A stretch of DNA of 64,000 nucleotides. Source: Natrinema sp. SYSU A 869. Lineage in GTDB: Archaea > Halobacteriota > Halobacteria > Halobacteriales > Natrialbaceae. The notes below the pieces were generated by a model, which saw only the letters and a list, made by a program, of their open reading frames with translations, did no database searches and was not told the origin of the DNA. Position numbers and translations under genes: made by a program. Location of the stretch: positions 62,001 to 126,000 of the forward strand of contig NZ_CP082248.1 of the NCBI RefSeq assembly GCF_019879105.1, written 5' to 3'. This document shows, piece after piece, positions 19,966-29,162 of this stretch. Within the stretch, counting starts at the first letter, position 1, and every line of letters starts with the position of its first letter.

Positions 19966-20116
19966 GGTAACAAACTACGCCCCGGACCAGTATAACACTA
20001 TGTGCTGAGCGATACATCCTCCGTATTCAGCAGCTGATTCCCGAGAGTTTCTCGGTAGGTCGCCAAGCGGCTGTGGTGAATACAGGGTTCCTATCCATCG
20101 ATCACGCCGGATGATT

Positions 20117-20941
20117 CTACACGAAGGTGACCAAGATGAGGGCACTCCCAGCGATGCCAGCGACTACGCCAACACCCTTAGCCAGCTGTGTTCCCCATGA
20201 AACCGTTCGTTCGAGCGAAAGCAGGATCGCAATGAGCGCCATCCAGACGATATTCATCGAACCGACGACCACCATAAACGCGAACAGGGCCCAACAGCAC
20301 CCGACGCAGAAGATGCTGAACTCCCAGCTCATACGGATGGCCCCACGAACGCCCGGCTGGTGGTGACCCATCAGGAAGCCGAGCGGCGACCGGCACTGGC
20401 GCAGACAACGGTCTTTGTACGGCGAGAGTTGATACCCTGCTAGGAGCAGTAGTGTCCCGCCCAACAGAAGCCCGCCATGTTCAGTCGCAAGGGTGCCAAC
20501 TGGCACCACGGTGTTGACGATGAGGGGAACAACCCCTGTCAGCGTCCACAGGAGTGCGTATGTTCCCATAACCGCCCCAACCCGTGCTGCTTTTCCTGTA
20601 GCAGTTGTTCCCTCAAGCGTCTTGGCGTAGAGTCGGAACAACGGGACCGAGGACGGATACATCATTGCGACCATCATCACGCCCCACATGAGCAGGTAGA
20701 GTCCGATTCCGGTCACCCCGTTCGAAAGCGCCATCGCTTCCGGCGCTCCAGGATCGGACATCTGCATGTCTCTCGCTCCGCCCGGCATCGGGAGCCAGCG
20801 GCCGATGACCACCCCCCACGCGAGCAACGCGATCACGTAGGTGACGAGTGCGACAGTCGGGATCCGGCGGTTGAAATGATCGCCGAACAATTTCCCTGTG
20901 GACCTGAGCAATTGGCGGGAGCGGTCTCCCACCGTCGTCAT
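20117..20941 (-). CDS. DUF2182 integral membrane protein
   Basis: 274 residues with about seven hydrophobic segments. It has the family signature WGVMMVAMMYPSSVPLFRLY and the pattern FCVGCCWALFAFMVVVGSMN, with Met/Cys/His-rich membrane positions consistent with the suggested metal-binding annotation of the family. The start codon overlaps the stop of the DUF1326 gene (ATGA). DUF1326 and DUF2182 genes are often adjacent, so they probably act together at the membrane. The function is not established. Confidence 0.88.
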   Translation of the reverse strand: MTTVGDRSRQLLRSTGKLFGDHFNRRIPTVALVTYVIALLAWGVVIGRWLPMPGGARDMQMSDPGAPEAMALSNGVTGIGLYLLMWGVMMVAMMYPSSVPLFRLYAKTLEGTTATGKAARVGAVMGTYALLWTLTGVVPLIVNTVVPVGTLATEHGGLLLGGTLLLLAGYQLSPYKDRCLRQCRSPLGFLMGHHQPGVRGAIRMSWEFSIFCVGCCWALFAFMVVVGSMNIVWMALIAILLSLERTVSWGTQLAKGVGVVAGIAGSALILVTFV

Positions 20942-21549
20942 GCGTTCGCTAACTCGAAATCACAGAAGAACGCGTTGTTCTCCGAGACGTCCCACGTGAA
21001 TTCGTCGTTGTATTCGACCGTGGCAGTGGTGGATTTCCCGGTAGACATCTCCAGACTCTTCGTGAATGGATGGGGTGCGATCCTTCCGAGTTCCTCGTTG
21101 AAGCCGTATTTCCCGGCCACCTCCATGGAGATCATATCACCGACCTCGACAGAGAAATCTGCCCCATCCCGGGTGAATGAGAACGGGGCGGCCGCGACCT
21201 CGGCACTTTCGACGTGGGTATCGGCAGCGACCGCGAAGATGCCGCCGGCCCGGCCCGATAAGATGTCTTCGAGAGCGGCCTGCTGGTCGTCGTCGGCCGT
21301 CTCGTCGATGATGACCACCATTTGCCAGGCAGTATCCGGATCGAACAGGACTCCCTCTTCGCTCCGGATGAGCATCGCAGCGTGGAGGCCACTCAAATCG
21401 ACATCACCGTAGTGGCCGTCTTCGATATGCCACGCGAACGAGACCGTACAGATATTATCGTCTGGAGATTCCAACACGATACACTGACAGGTGGCGTCAC
21501 AGTTACACGCTTCAACGTAATCACCGCTGATGGACCATTTTTGTGACAT
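20938..21549 (-). CDS. DUF1326 family protein
   Basis: 204 residues from the ATG at 21549 (MSQKWSISGDYVEACNCDAT), chosen because this N-terminus matches the family; an upstream in-frame extension does not. The CNCxxxCQC cluster is the family hallmark and could bind a metal or Fe-S centre. First gene of a two-gene operon with DUF2182. An HTH regulator is divergently encoded 156 bp away and may control it. Confidence 0.87.
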   Translation of the reverse strand: MSQKWSISGDYVEACNCDATCQCIVLESPDDNICTVSFAWHIEDGHYGDVDLSGLHAAMLIRSEEGVLFDPDTAWQMVVIIDETADDDQQAALEDILSGRAGGIFAVAADTHVESAEVAAAPFSFTRDGADFSVEVGDMISMEVAGKYGFNEELGRIAPHPFTKSLEMSTGKSTTATVEYNDEFTWDVSENNAFFCDFELANA

Positions 21550-21705
21550 AGATACACTGTCGCCGCCCAATATGAAGTAGTCATCCAGTGAAATCCAGTC
21601 ACTACGTGCAATGGTCGGACGCATCCATACGCGGATCGTAAAATTCTATATCGAATTCATATGCTGTACAAGATGAACGAATAGTTATGTCGTTGGCACA
21701 CCTAT

Positions 21706-22524
21706 GTGTTGTATGTATCAAAGGGCACAAATTCTACGCCTCTCGACGATATCGAGTTCCTCGCACGATCAGAACACCGCGTCACAGTATTGGCTGCGCT
21801 GGCTAGGCGTCCCCAATCCCGGACTGACCTTCTAGAGCTGACTGAGGCGTCAAGTTCTACGATCGGGCGCACGTTGCGCGAGTTCGAAGGACGTCAGTGG
21901 ATCGAGAAGGACGGCCACCAGTTCGAGGCCACACAGCTAGGTAGATTCGTCGCGGCGGGCATGCGGGAACTGACCGACCGGCTCGAAACGGAGCAACGGC
22001 TTCGGGACGTCTGGCAGTGGCTCCCGTCCGAGACGAGTGGCTTCACCATCGAAATGGCGTCCGATGCGGTCGTGACGGTAGCCGGTGCTGATGACCCGTA
22101 TGGCCCAGTGAACCGATTCGTGTCGTTGCTCTGGGAAACGGACGGGTTTCGGTTCGTCGGGCACGACGTCGCCCTGCTGGAGCCGTGTAAAGACGAGCTC
22201 CGTCAGCGAATCCTCGACGGCATGCAGACGGAGGTCATCGACCCGCCAAGCGTCGCTCGATACATCCTCTCGACGTACAAGGAACACTGTTCAGAGCCGC
22301 TGGAGAGCGGTAATCTAACGGTCCAGATGCACGATGAGTTGCCCGCCTACGGACTCAGTCTCTTCGACGACCGAATCGCAATCAGCGGCTACAACACGGA
22401 GAGCGGGACGGTCCAAGTATTGCTCGATACCGATGCACCGGAGGCACACGAGTGGGCGATATCGGCGTACGAATCCTACCGACGCGAAGCGCGACCACTC
22501 GCCCTCAAAATGGCAGCAAAGTGA
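21706..22524 (+). CDS. Winged-helix regulator with FilR1/DUF1724-type C-terminal domain
   Basis: About 272 residues. The N-terminal wHTH region reads LARSEHRVTVLAALARRPQS, then LTEASSSTIGRTLREFEGRQ. The rest has ELPAYGLSLFDDRIAISGYN, typical of the haloarchaeal regulator family with a C-terminal methanogen-regulator-like (FilR1) domain. The start is GTG 21706 (no in-frame ATG nearby). It is divergent from DUF1326 and upstream of the cupin operon; its target could be either. Confidence 0.8.
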   Translation: MLYVSKGTNSTPLDDIEFLARSEHRVTVLAALARRPQSRTDLLELTEASSSTIGRTLREFEGRQWIEKDGHQFEATQLGRFVAAGMRELTDRLETEQRLRDVWQWLPSETSGFTIEMASDAVVTVAGADDPYGPVNRFVSLLWETDGFRFVGHDVALLEPCKDELRQRILDGMQTEVIDPPSVARYILSTYKEHCSEPLESGNLTVQMHDELPAYGLSLFDDRIAISGYNTESGTVQVLLDTDAPEAHEWAISAYESYRREARPLALKMAAK

Positions 22525-22610
22525 CCACATCAGTGCCGCCGGAAAGATCGGCTGCCGCTCCTCTCCCAGCGAGAGCCCAGCTGTCTGCAGGAGTGATTCT
22601 TGCACCGCCT

Positions 22611-22654
22611 GCAAGACGGTCGGTGGCTGGGTGAGTATCACTGGATGCCTACAT
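22611..22654. promoter_or_regulatory. 44-bp element shared with the osmC upstream region
   Basis: GCAAGACGGTCGGTGGCTGG...GATGCCTACAT here matches GCAAGGCGGTCAGTGGGTGG...GATGCCTACAT at 26495-26538, at equal length without gaps and roughly three-quarters identical. One lies before the cupin gene and the other before osmC, so a common operator or a remnant of a duplicated upstream region is likely. Confidence 0.5.
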
Positions 22655-22733
22655 GCTCCGCTCACTCGTAGTGAGACGTACTGAATTCGAGGCCAAGCCA
22701 GTGCACCAAGCAAAAGAAGACCTAACAGTCGTC

Positions 22734-23087
22734 ATGGAGACGCCAGCAGCGGTCGTTCAACAGCAACCGGGGTTCGGAGCCGCGACCGAATACGGCGAAC
22801 TGGCCGCAGAACACTTCCAGGTGAGCGCGGGAACCGACCTCACTCCCTTGCTGAAAGGACTCCACGAAGATACCTGTCAGTGCCCACACTGGGGATACGT
22901 GATAGAGGGCGAAATCAACGTCCAGTATTCCGACGGAACCGAGGAAGTAGACGACGCCGGGGACCTCATCTACTGGCCGCCAGGCCACACACTCTGGGTT
23001 GACGAAGACACGGAGTTCATCCTGTTTAGTCCACAGGCGGACCACATGGCGGTCTTCGAACATATGGCAACCAAGATGGACGAATAA
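22734..23087 (+). CDS. Small cupin-domain protein
   Basis: About 117 residues from the ATG at 22734 (METPAAVVQQQPGF), preferred over a longer in-frame start at 22653 that overlaps the upstream shared element. A cupin-like barrel is suggested by CPHWGYVIEGEINVQYSDGT, then DLIYWPPGHTLWVDEDTEF and a later His (ADHMAVFEH). A Cys pair (TCQCPHW) precedes the first motif. The next small gene starts 2 bp after the stop, so they form an operon. Confidence 0.8.
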   Translation: METPAAVVQQQPGFGAATEYGELAAEHFQVSAGTDLTPLLKGLHEDTCQCPHWGYVIEGEINVQYSDGTEEVDDAGDLIYWPPGHTLWVDEDTEFILFSPQADHMAVFEHMATKMDE

Positions 23088-23089
23088 CG

Positions 23090-23272
23090 ATGACAACGAC
23101 ACTCAACCAGGTGATGGAGATCGTCTCGTGTCCGCGCTGTGACCGAGAGACACCCGTTTCAGTTCCGGACACGGATGTAGACTTGGAAGTTAGACGATCT
23201 GTCGCGCTCTATGGCGATCACACGACCGTCACGTGTCCAGCTGATCACAGATTCTGGGTGTATTTCTGTTGA
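23090..23272 (+). CDS. Small CPxC zinc-ribbon-like protein
   Basis: 60 residues. CPRC near the N-terminus and CPADHRFWVYFC at the end could bind one zinc, as in many haloarchaeal micro-zinc-finger proteins. The start lies 2 bp after the cupin stop. Function unknown; likely co-expressed with the cupin and perhaps the following hydrolase. Confidence 0.65.
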   Translation: MTTTLNQVMEIVSCPRCDRETPVSVPDTDVDLEVRRSVALYGDHTTVTCPADHRFWVYFC

Positions 23273-23300
23273 AGAAGAGTACTCGTGAATACAACCACCC

Positions 23301-24134
23301 ATGACAGAAACAACACCACTAGACTCAGATACGGAAATGGGAACAGTCACGTCTACTGATGGGACCGAGATCGCCTTCGAACGGACGGGGAGCGGGCCAC
23401 CACTCGTGCTCGTCCACGGAGGTGCCTGCGATCACCGGTTCTGGGACCTCTCCAACATCCGTTCCACTTTCGCAGAACAGTACACGGTCTATCCGATGGA
23501 TTGCCGTGTTGTTGGCAAAAGTGACGACGCCGCCGAGTACGAACTGGAACGGGAGTTCGAGGACGTGGCTGCGGTCGTCGATCACCTCGACGAATCGGTG
23601 ACGCTCCTCGGGCACTCCTCCGGGGCGCTCTTATCGCTGGAGGCGGCCCTGCGTATCAATGATCTCCACAAACTCGTTCTGTACGAACCGCCGATTCCGG
23701 TCGGCAACCACGAACTCTACTCCGAGGAGGCGCTCGCGGAGATGAAGCGCCTGCTGGACGAGGGGAAGAACGAACAGGTGCTCGTGCTATTCCTCCGAGA
23801 AATTGCTCAGTCTACGCCGGAGGAAATTGACGCGCAGCGCTCGGCACCGGACTGGCAAGACCTCGTGGGCGCGGCCCACGTCTGGCCGCGCAGCGTGCAA
23901 GCGGTCGGCGAGTACGAGTTCGATGCGGCCCGATTTGCAGACTTGACCACGCCGACCGTGTTATTGACCGGCAGTGAGGGTCCACCGTTCTTGAAAGACG
24001 CCACGGAACGGGTCAACGATGTGCTTCCGAACAGCCGGATCATTACCTTCGATGGGCACGCGCATGAGGCGATGCTCACCGCACCGGACCGCTTCATCGA
24101 AGAGGTGCTTGTATTCACTCTTGAATCGAACTAA
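23301..24134 (+). CDS. Alpha/beta-hydrolase
   Basis: 277 residues. Oxyanion-hole motif LVLVHGGACDHRFWD, nucleophile elbow GHSSG, catalytic acid region TVLLTGSEGPPF, and His in FDGHAHEAML complete the triad pattern. Substrate is not predictable. It lies 28 bp after the small zinc protein and is probably in the same transcription unit. It converges on another alpha/beta-hydrolase of a different subgroup. Confidence 0.88.
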   Translation: MTETTPLDSDTEMGTVTSTDGTEIAFERTGSGPPLVLVHGGACDHRFWDLSNIRSTFAEQYTVYPMDCRVVGKSDDAAEYELEREFEDVAAVVDHLDESVTLLGHSSGALLSLEAALRINDLHKLVLYEPPIPVGNHELYSEEALAEMKRLLDEGKNEQVLVLFLREIAQSTPEEIDAQRSAPDWQDLVGAAHVWPRSVQAVGEYEFDAARFADLTTPTVLLTGSEGPPFLKDATERVNDVLPNSRIITFDGHAHEAMLTAPDRFIEEVLVFTLESN

Positions 24135-24201
24135 GGGATCCACTCTTCTTTTCGGCAGCCGTTCGATCTACACCCCGCCCGAAAATACAGCCGTGTATCG
24201 A

Positions 24202-24999
24202 TCACAGCGAGTTGATGAAGTGGCTCACCACCCGATTGAACCGCTCCGGTTCCTCGAACGGGGGACAGTGACCGCTGTCTTCGAAGCGTTCAAACTTGGC
24301 GTCTGGAACGAGATCCGCGACGTGTTTCACGGCCACGATCGGTCCCCGTGTTTCGCCCGCGCCGGCGCAGACCAACAGCGGAACGTCGATTTCGGGAAGA
24401 ACGTCCCGATAATCGCGGGTGAGCGCGTCGAACAGGATGGCACTTTTGACCGGTGCTGGAGTTCGAGACATCTCGTCGAACTGTAACGCTCTCGCCTCGG
24501 CAGTGGGATTCTTGAAAACCTGCTCCGTGAAGCGGTCGAGGAGGCTCGTCCGGTCGGCCTGAGCCAATGCGAGCACGTCTTTGAGACCCTCCAGATCGGT
24601 GAGTCCATACTCGTAGTCGTCCCACTGGAACCGCGATGCCTCGATATCGACATCGACCAGTCCCCGTACTCGGTCTGTACCGAATTGATCCACGTAGTCC
24701 CACGAGACGAACGCACCCATCGACCAGCCAACGAAGACCACATTCTCAAGATCTCGCTGTTCGACGAAGTTGTGGACATCGCGGGCGTACTGCGCGACCG
24801 TGTGCCCGAGATCCGTCTTTTCCGACCGACCGTGCCCCCGGAAATCAATAGCGATCGTTCGGTACTCGCTTGAGAGTCCAGTCAACTGCGACTCGAAATA
24901 GCGGAGACCGCACATGACGCCGTGGAGAAAAACGATCGGCTGGCCCTCTCCGTGATCCTCGTAATAGAGATCCGCCCCGTTACACTGGATGTATGGCAT
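24202..24999 (-). CDS. Alpha/beta-hydrolase
   Basis: 265 residues. Motifs: VFLHGVMCG (oxyanion), DFRGHGRSEK, nucleophile elbow GWSMG, acid in LLVCAGAGETRG and His in DSGHCPPFEEPERF. It resembles the broad arylesterase/non-haem peroxidase-like group. It is 18 bp from the stop of the FAD oxidoreductase gene upstream on the same strand and is probably co-transcribed with it. Confidence 0.87.
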   Translation of the reverse strand: MPYIQCNGADLYYEDHGEGQPIVFLHGVMCGLRYFESQLTGLSSEYRTIAIDFRGHGRSEKTDLGHTVAQYARDVHNFVEQRDLENVVFVGWSMGAFVSWDYVDQFGTDRVRGLVDVDIEASRFQWDDYEYGLTDLEGLKDVLALAQADRTSLLDRFTEQVFKNPTAEARALQFDEMSRTPAPVKSAILFDALTRDYRDVLPEIDVPLLVCAGAGETRGPIVAVKHVADLVPDAKFERFEDSGHCPPFEEPERFNRVVSHFINSL

Positions 25000-25017
25000 A
25001 ATAATTATCGTATGGTA

Positions 25018-26418
25018 TTAGATGCTCGGCTCGATATTCTGATTCATCTGGAACAGGTTCTCGGGATCGTACTCGTTTTTGAGTGTGGCCAACCGCTCGT
25101 AGTTGGCACCGTACGCGGCCTTCACTCGTTCGTCACCTTCCTGACTGAGGAAGTTCACTGCGACCCCATCCGATGCGAACGGGGCGATGGCGTCCATGAA
25201 CTCTTGGGCCCAGGAGATGTGAGCCTCGTCCTTCTCGGGATCGGTCCAGCGCGGGAAGACGTTGAAGGAAAACGCGGCATCTCGGTGCCGAAACGCCGTC
25301 GTGTCGGGGGAAACCCGCGCGATCGCGCCGCCGAGATGCTCTAGTACGATGTCGCTGGACGGTGTCGGGCGGGTTCGTGCCCGGTCTACGACGATGTCGA
25401 TCGCTTCATCGGAGAGCGGTTCCACCAGTTGTGTCTTCCAGTAGTTCCGAGCGCCTGCCTTCAAGTCCTCGTCGAACAGCTGTTGTAAGCCGGTGAACGG
25501 CATGGGCCCGACGAGATCGGCGATCGGATCGCCGAATTCTCGGAGCGGTTCGACGACCTGCTCGCCCTCTTCGATAGGGCCCGAGTAGCACATGATGAAG
25601 GCGACGACCGTCGTCCCGTGCAGTTCCTCTGGGATGAACGGTTCCAGCGGTGCCGCCGTGATTGCGACATAGCAACAGAGTTCGTCCGGTGCTTCAGACG
25701 TGAACTCACGGTGGAACCGGAGAAGATCCGTGGCATCCTCGAACGGGTGGAAGATCGGACCACCGAGCACTTCCGGGCCGACCTTGTGACAGTCGAACTC
25801 GAACGAAGTAACGATCCCGAAGTTGCCGCCGCCACCGCGGATTCCCCAGAAGAGATCCTCGTTTTCGTCTTCGCTCGCGTGCAGCAACTCCCCGTCTGCA
25901 GTAACGATGTCCGCTGACCGGAGATTATCGATCGTGAGGCCATACGATCGACTGAGCCATCCCCACCCTCCACCCAGTGTGAGTCCGGCGACGCCGGTCG
26001 TCGAGACGATACCGGCAGGCGTGGCGAGACCGAACGCCTGCGTCTCGTGATCGAGTTCACCGAGAAGGACACCGGGTTCAACCCGGACGGTTCGGGTTTC
26101 GGGTTTGACCCGCACTGATTTCATCCGAGAGAGATCGATCACGAGACCACCGTCGCATACGGCGTTGCCGGCAGCGTTGTGCCCACCGCCTTTGACAGCG
26201 AGGGTAAGGCCATGTTCGGTGGCGAAGTTCACTGACGCGATTACGTCCGTGACGCTTGCGCACTGAGCGATGAGTGCGGGCTCCCGGTCGATCATCGCGT
26301 TCCAGATCGTCCGAGCCTCGTCGTACCCGTCGTCGTTCGGACGGAGCAGCGTCCCACGAAACTGTTTCTGAAGGTCGCTAACTGCGTTGTCGTCTACCGG
26401 GGGTGCATGAACTGCCAT
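25018..26418 (-). CDS. FAD-binding oxidoreductase of the berberine-bridge-enzyme (BBE) type
   Basis: 466 residues. The PCMH FAD-binding domain has VKGGGHNAAGNAVCDGGLVI, GLTLGGGWGWLSRSYGLTID and GIRGGGGNFGIVTSFEF. The His in GGGH is the usual site of covalent FAD attachment; the second Cys attachment site is not obvious. The C-terminal BBE motif is YGANYERLATLKNEYDPENL. Oxidises an unknown small molecule. Upstream partner of the hydrolase at 24202. Confidence 0.88.
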   Translation of the reverse strand: MAVHAPPVDDNAVSDLQKQFRGTLLRPNDDGYDEARTIWNAMIDREPALIAQCASVTDVIASVNFATEHGLTLAVKGGGHNAAGNAVCDGGLVIDLSRMKSVRVKPETRTVRVEPGVLLGELDHETQAFGLATPAGIVSTTGVAGLTLGGGWGWLSRSYGLTIDNLRSADIVTADGELLHASEDENEDLFWGIRGGGGNFGIVTSFEFDCHKVGPEVLGGPIFHPFEDATDLLRFHREFTSEAPDELCCYVAITAAPLEPFIPEELHGTTVVAFIMCYSGPIEEGEQVVEPLREFGDPIADLVGPMPFTGLQQLFDEDLKAGARNYWKTQLVEPLSDEAIDIVVDRARTRPTPSSDIVLEHLGGAIARVSPDTTAFRHRDAAFSFNVFPRWTDPEKDEAHISWAQEFMDAIAPFASDGVAVNFLSQEGDERVKAAYGANYERLATLKNEYDPENLFQMNQNIEPSI

Positions 26419-26494
26419 GACGAACGATATGGCTTTGAGGGATAGGTAGTTACCTAGTGATTCTCACGCACTCAGTGACCCCCGCTCATCATCT

Positions 26495-26538
26495 GCAAGG
26501 CGGTCAGTGGGTGGCCGAATGCCACGAGATGCCTACAT
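26495..26538. promoter_or_regulatory. 44-bp element shared with the cupin upstream region
   Basis: Second copy of the element described at 22611, ending 41 bp before the osmC start and 76 bp upstream of the divergent FAD oxidoreductase start. Confidence 0.5.
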
Positions 26539-26579
26539 AGCTCTCGTCCGCGTCTTCCTCTTACAGGGAGGAATATCTC

Positions 26580-27143
26580 ATGAGTATCACTCACGGCGTA
26601 GATGTAGAGCAACTCGGCCAAGCGGTCGAAGCAATCACAGAGGAACCTGAAGGTGGCCAATTCCGGTTCCGCGCGGAAACCGAATGGACCGACGGCCTGC
26701 AATGTGTGACGACGATCGACGATTTCGATCAGGCCGGCGAACGAATTCACACCCAGGAGTTCCGCGTCGAGGGCGACGAACCGGAACAGATCCTGGGCAA
26801 CCGGACCGCACCGAATGCGGTCGAGCTCCTGCTCGCCGCCCTTGGATCGTGTCTGAGCGTCGGATACGCGGCCAACGCCGCTGCCATGGGTATTGAACTC
26901 AGTGACCTTCGATTCGAACTCGAAGGCGACGTCGATCTCCGGGGATTCCTTGGCATCTCCGAGGACGTCCGCGCCGGGTACAACACGGTGACCTGCACCG
27001 CCTACATCGACGCGGATGCGTCGGAGGATAAACTCGCCGAACTCCGAGACCGGGTCGAAGCCACCTCACCGCTGCTGGACAACATCACGAATGCCGTCCC
27101 GCTCGAAACCGACGTTGTCCCCGTACAGAGGGGTGAGCAGTAA
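26580..27143 (+). CDS. OsmC family protein
   Basis: 187 residues. Family features are NAVELLLAALGSCLSVGYAA, with the reactive Cys, and the C-terminal half with DRVEATSPLLDNITNAVPLE, where the second OsmC Cys is replaced. OsmC/Ohr proteins reduce organic hydroperoxides, but members lacking one Cys may act otherwise. The stop overlaps the ATG of the next methyltransferase (TAATG), so the two are translationally coupled. Confidence 0.85.
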   Translation: MSITHGVDVEQLGQAVEAITEEPEGGQFRFRAETEWTDGLQCVTTIDDFDQAGERIHTQEFRVEGDEPEQILGNRTAPNAVELLLAALGSCLSVGYAANAAAMGIELSDLRFELEGDVDLRGFLGISEDVRAGYNTVTCTAYIDADASEDKLAELRDRVEATSPLLDNITNAVPLETDVVPVQRGEQ

Positions 27144-27919
27144 TGTCGAAATCACTCGACGTCGATAAGCTAGAGCGAGAAGTCAAGACCGTCTACCGGA
27201 ACGTCGCAGAAGCGCCGACCGACGAGCATCACTTCGAGATGGGACGCCCGCTAGCGAAGCGGCTCGGCTATCCGGCTTCTGATCTCGATCGAGTGCCAGC
27301 AGAGGCTATCGACTCCTTCGCTGGCGTTGGATATCACTTCGACCTCGCCGACATCCAGGAGGGAGACGACGTGCTTGACTTGGGCAGCGGCTCGGGCATG
27401 GATGCCTTCGTCGCGGCGCTTCACGTCGGTGACGCTGGGAGCGTGAGTGGGCTGGACATGACCGATGAGCAACTGGAGAAGGCACGGCGGCTCCGCGACG
27501 AGGCCGGGATGGAGAACGTCTCGTTCGAACAGGGGTACATCGAAGACCTCCCGTTCGCCGACGAGTCGTTCGACGTCGTTGTATCCAATGGCGTCATCAA
27601 TCTCTCTGCCGAGAAAGAGCACGTCTTCGCGGAGGTGAATCGCATACTCAGGCCAGATGGCCGGTTGGCACTCTCCGATATCATCAGCGAAACCCGGATG
27701 CCCGAGAGCATCAAATCCAACGCGGATCTCTGGGCGGCCTGCATCGGTGGTGCCGAACAGGTCACCGACTATACCGATATGATCGAAACGCCCGGCTTCG
27801 AAGACGTCGAAGTCCGAGAGAATCCACAGTACGAGTTCATCTCGGATCGAGCGACGAACGCGTGCCAGAAGTACGGCGTGAAAAGCATCTCGCTGGGCGC
27901 TCGAAAGAGTCATCAATAA
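27143..27919 (+). CDS. ArsM-like SAM methyltransferase lacking arsenic-binding Cys
   Basis: 258 residues. Close in plan to arsenite methyltransferase: VLDLGSGSGMDAFVAALHVG, GLDMTDEQLEKARRL, and SFDVVVSNGVINLSAEKEHV. In ArsM the SNCVINL position carries a conserved Cys; here it is Gly, and the N-terminal Cys cluster is absent. A Cys in AACIGGAEQ remains. It is therefore probably a paralog acting on another substrate. Coupled to osmC; the next methyltransferase follows after 34 bp. Confidence 0.82.
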   Translation: MSKSLDVDKLEREVKTVYRNVAEAPTDEHHFEMGRPLAKRLGYPASDLDRVPAEAIDSFAGVGYHFDLADIQEGDDVLDLGSGSGMDAFVAALHVGDAGSVSGLDMTDEQLEKARRLRDEAGMENVSFEQGYIEDLPFADESFDVVVSNGVINLSAEKEHVFAEVNRILRPDGRLALSDIISETRMPESIKSNADLWAACIGGAEQVTDYTDMIETPGFEDVEVRENPQYEFISDRATNACQKYGVKSISLGARKSHQ

Positions 27920-27953
27920 AATTGAGGATAGAACTTACTATAAGGCAACCGAG

Positions 27954-28775
27954 ATGAACGATAATATCCAGTCAGTTGATTACGAGGGCATTACGGAGGG
28001 TCAACGGGAGATGTGGTCGAGCGGCGATTTCAACGAAATTGCCCGCCAAAACGTCGTCATGGCCGAGGCACTCTGTGAAGCCGTCGATCCACATCCCGGA
28101 CAACGAGTCCTGGACGTGGCGTGTGGGAGCGGCACAGCGGCGCTAATCGCGGAGCGACGGTACTGTGACGTCACGGGCCTCGACTACGTACCTGGATTGA
28201 TCGAACGAGCGAAAACCCGGGCGCGGGCCAACGGACAAGAGATCGACTTCCAGGTTGGTGATGTCCAGGACATGCCCTTCCCCGACGACAGCTTCGACGC
28301 GGTACTCTCGGTGTACGGCGTACAGTTCGCACCCGATCAGGAACGGGCGGCACATGAACTGCTTCGGGTGTGCAAACCGGGCGGCAAAATCGGTCTGGCG
28401 GGTCCTATTCCCGACGGGTGGAGCGGCGACTGGTTCGCTGCTCATGCGCAATACGTTCCTCCACCACCCGATGTCCCATCGCCCTTCCGCTGGGGCACCG
28501 ACGAGGGGCTCAAGGAGCTACTCGGCGCTAGCACTCGGTCGATCGAAAGTGACCGACGATCTGCGCTCCAGTACTATCGGTCGATCGACCATGCGGTGGA
28601 CGTGTTCAACACGTACTTCGGCCCGACAATCCAGGCGCTCAAGATGCTTGATACTAATTCGAAAGAGCGCTTCCGAACTGACCTCGGGAAAGTATTCGAC
28701 CGTTATAACCATGCGACGGATGGGACTGCAATCGTCGAGAATCAGTACCTACAGACCGTTGCAACTCCCGTGTAG
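27954..28775 (+). CDS. Class I SAM-dependent methyltransferase
   Basis: 273 residues, with motif I VLDVACGSGTAALIAERR, GLDYVPGLIERAKTRA and DDSFDAVLSVYGVQFAPDQE. It resembles the group that includes the enzyme at 19159 (same HELLRVCKPGGKIGL layout). Third gene of the osmC operon. The substrate is unknown; the repeat copy B follows 35 bp after the stop. Confidence 0.85.
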   Translation: MNDNIQSVDYEGITEGQREMWSSGDFNEIARQNVVMAEALCEAVDPHPGQRVLDVACGSGTAALIAERRYCDVTGLDYVPGLIERAKTRARANGQEIDFQVGDVQDMPFPDDSFDAVLSVYGVQFAPDQERAAHELLRVCKPGGKIGLAGPIPDGWSGDWFAAHAQYVPPPPDVPSPFRWGTDEGLKELLGASTRSIESDRRSALQYYRSIDHAVDVFNTYFGPTIQALKMLDTNSKERFRTDLGKVFDRYNHATDGTAIVENQYLQTVATPV

Positions 28776-28809
28776 TGCGGTGTATTTTCAACTAGGACCC
28801 AGTCACTTG

Positions 28810-29031
28810 AATTCGACCGCCTCACGCCTCAAAGGTCGATTCGTTCGACACTCGAACTAGAGCCTGCAGCGCCCATAGATTTGAGGTACAATAATCGCCC
28901 GACAGCGCGGCGATTATCGGTCGAACGGGCCGGTTCGGTGCTTTTGTTCGATGGCCGACCAAGCGTGTTGGTGTCACGGGGATCCGCGTACATCCAAACC
29001 GGTCCGTAGAGAGAAAATCAATCGCCGATTG
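28810..29031. repeat. Dispersed repeat, copy B
   Basis: Full-length copy with left extension (ATTCGACCGCCTCACGCCT), CCTGCAGCGCCCAT and the GAGAGAAAATCAATCGCC right end. It is near-identical to copy A from 28863 onward. It sits between convergent-free genes, just after an operon. The rest of 29032-29162 holds only the promoter of the next gene. Confidence 0.85.
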
Positions 29032-29162
29032 AGGGGAAAGCCGCTAAGCAAGGCAAATTCCAAATGTAGTGCTCTAAATCCCTCGTTTTGAGATTATCTA
29101 AACGAGCCAATTTGGGACCAAGGTTTCAATAGTAGCGACTCGTTGCTTAGATACAGAGAACA

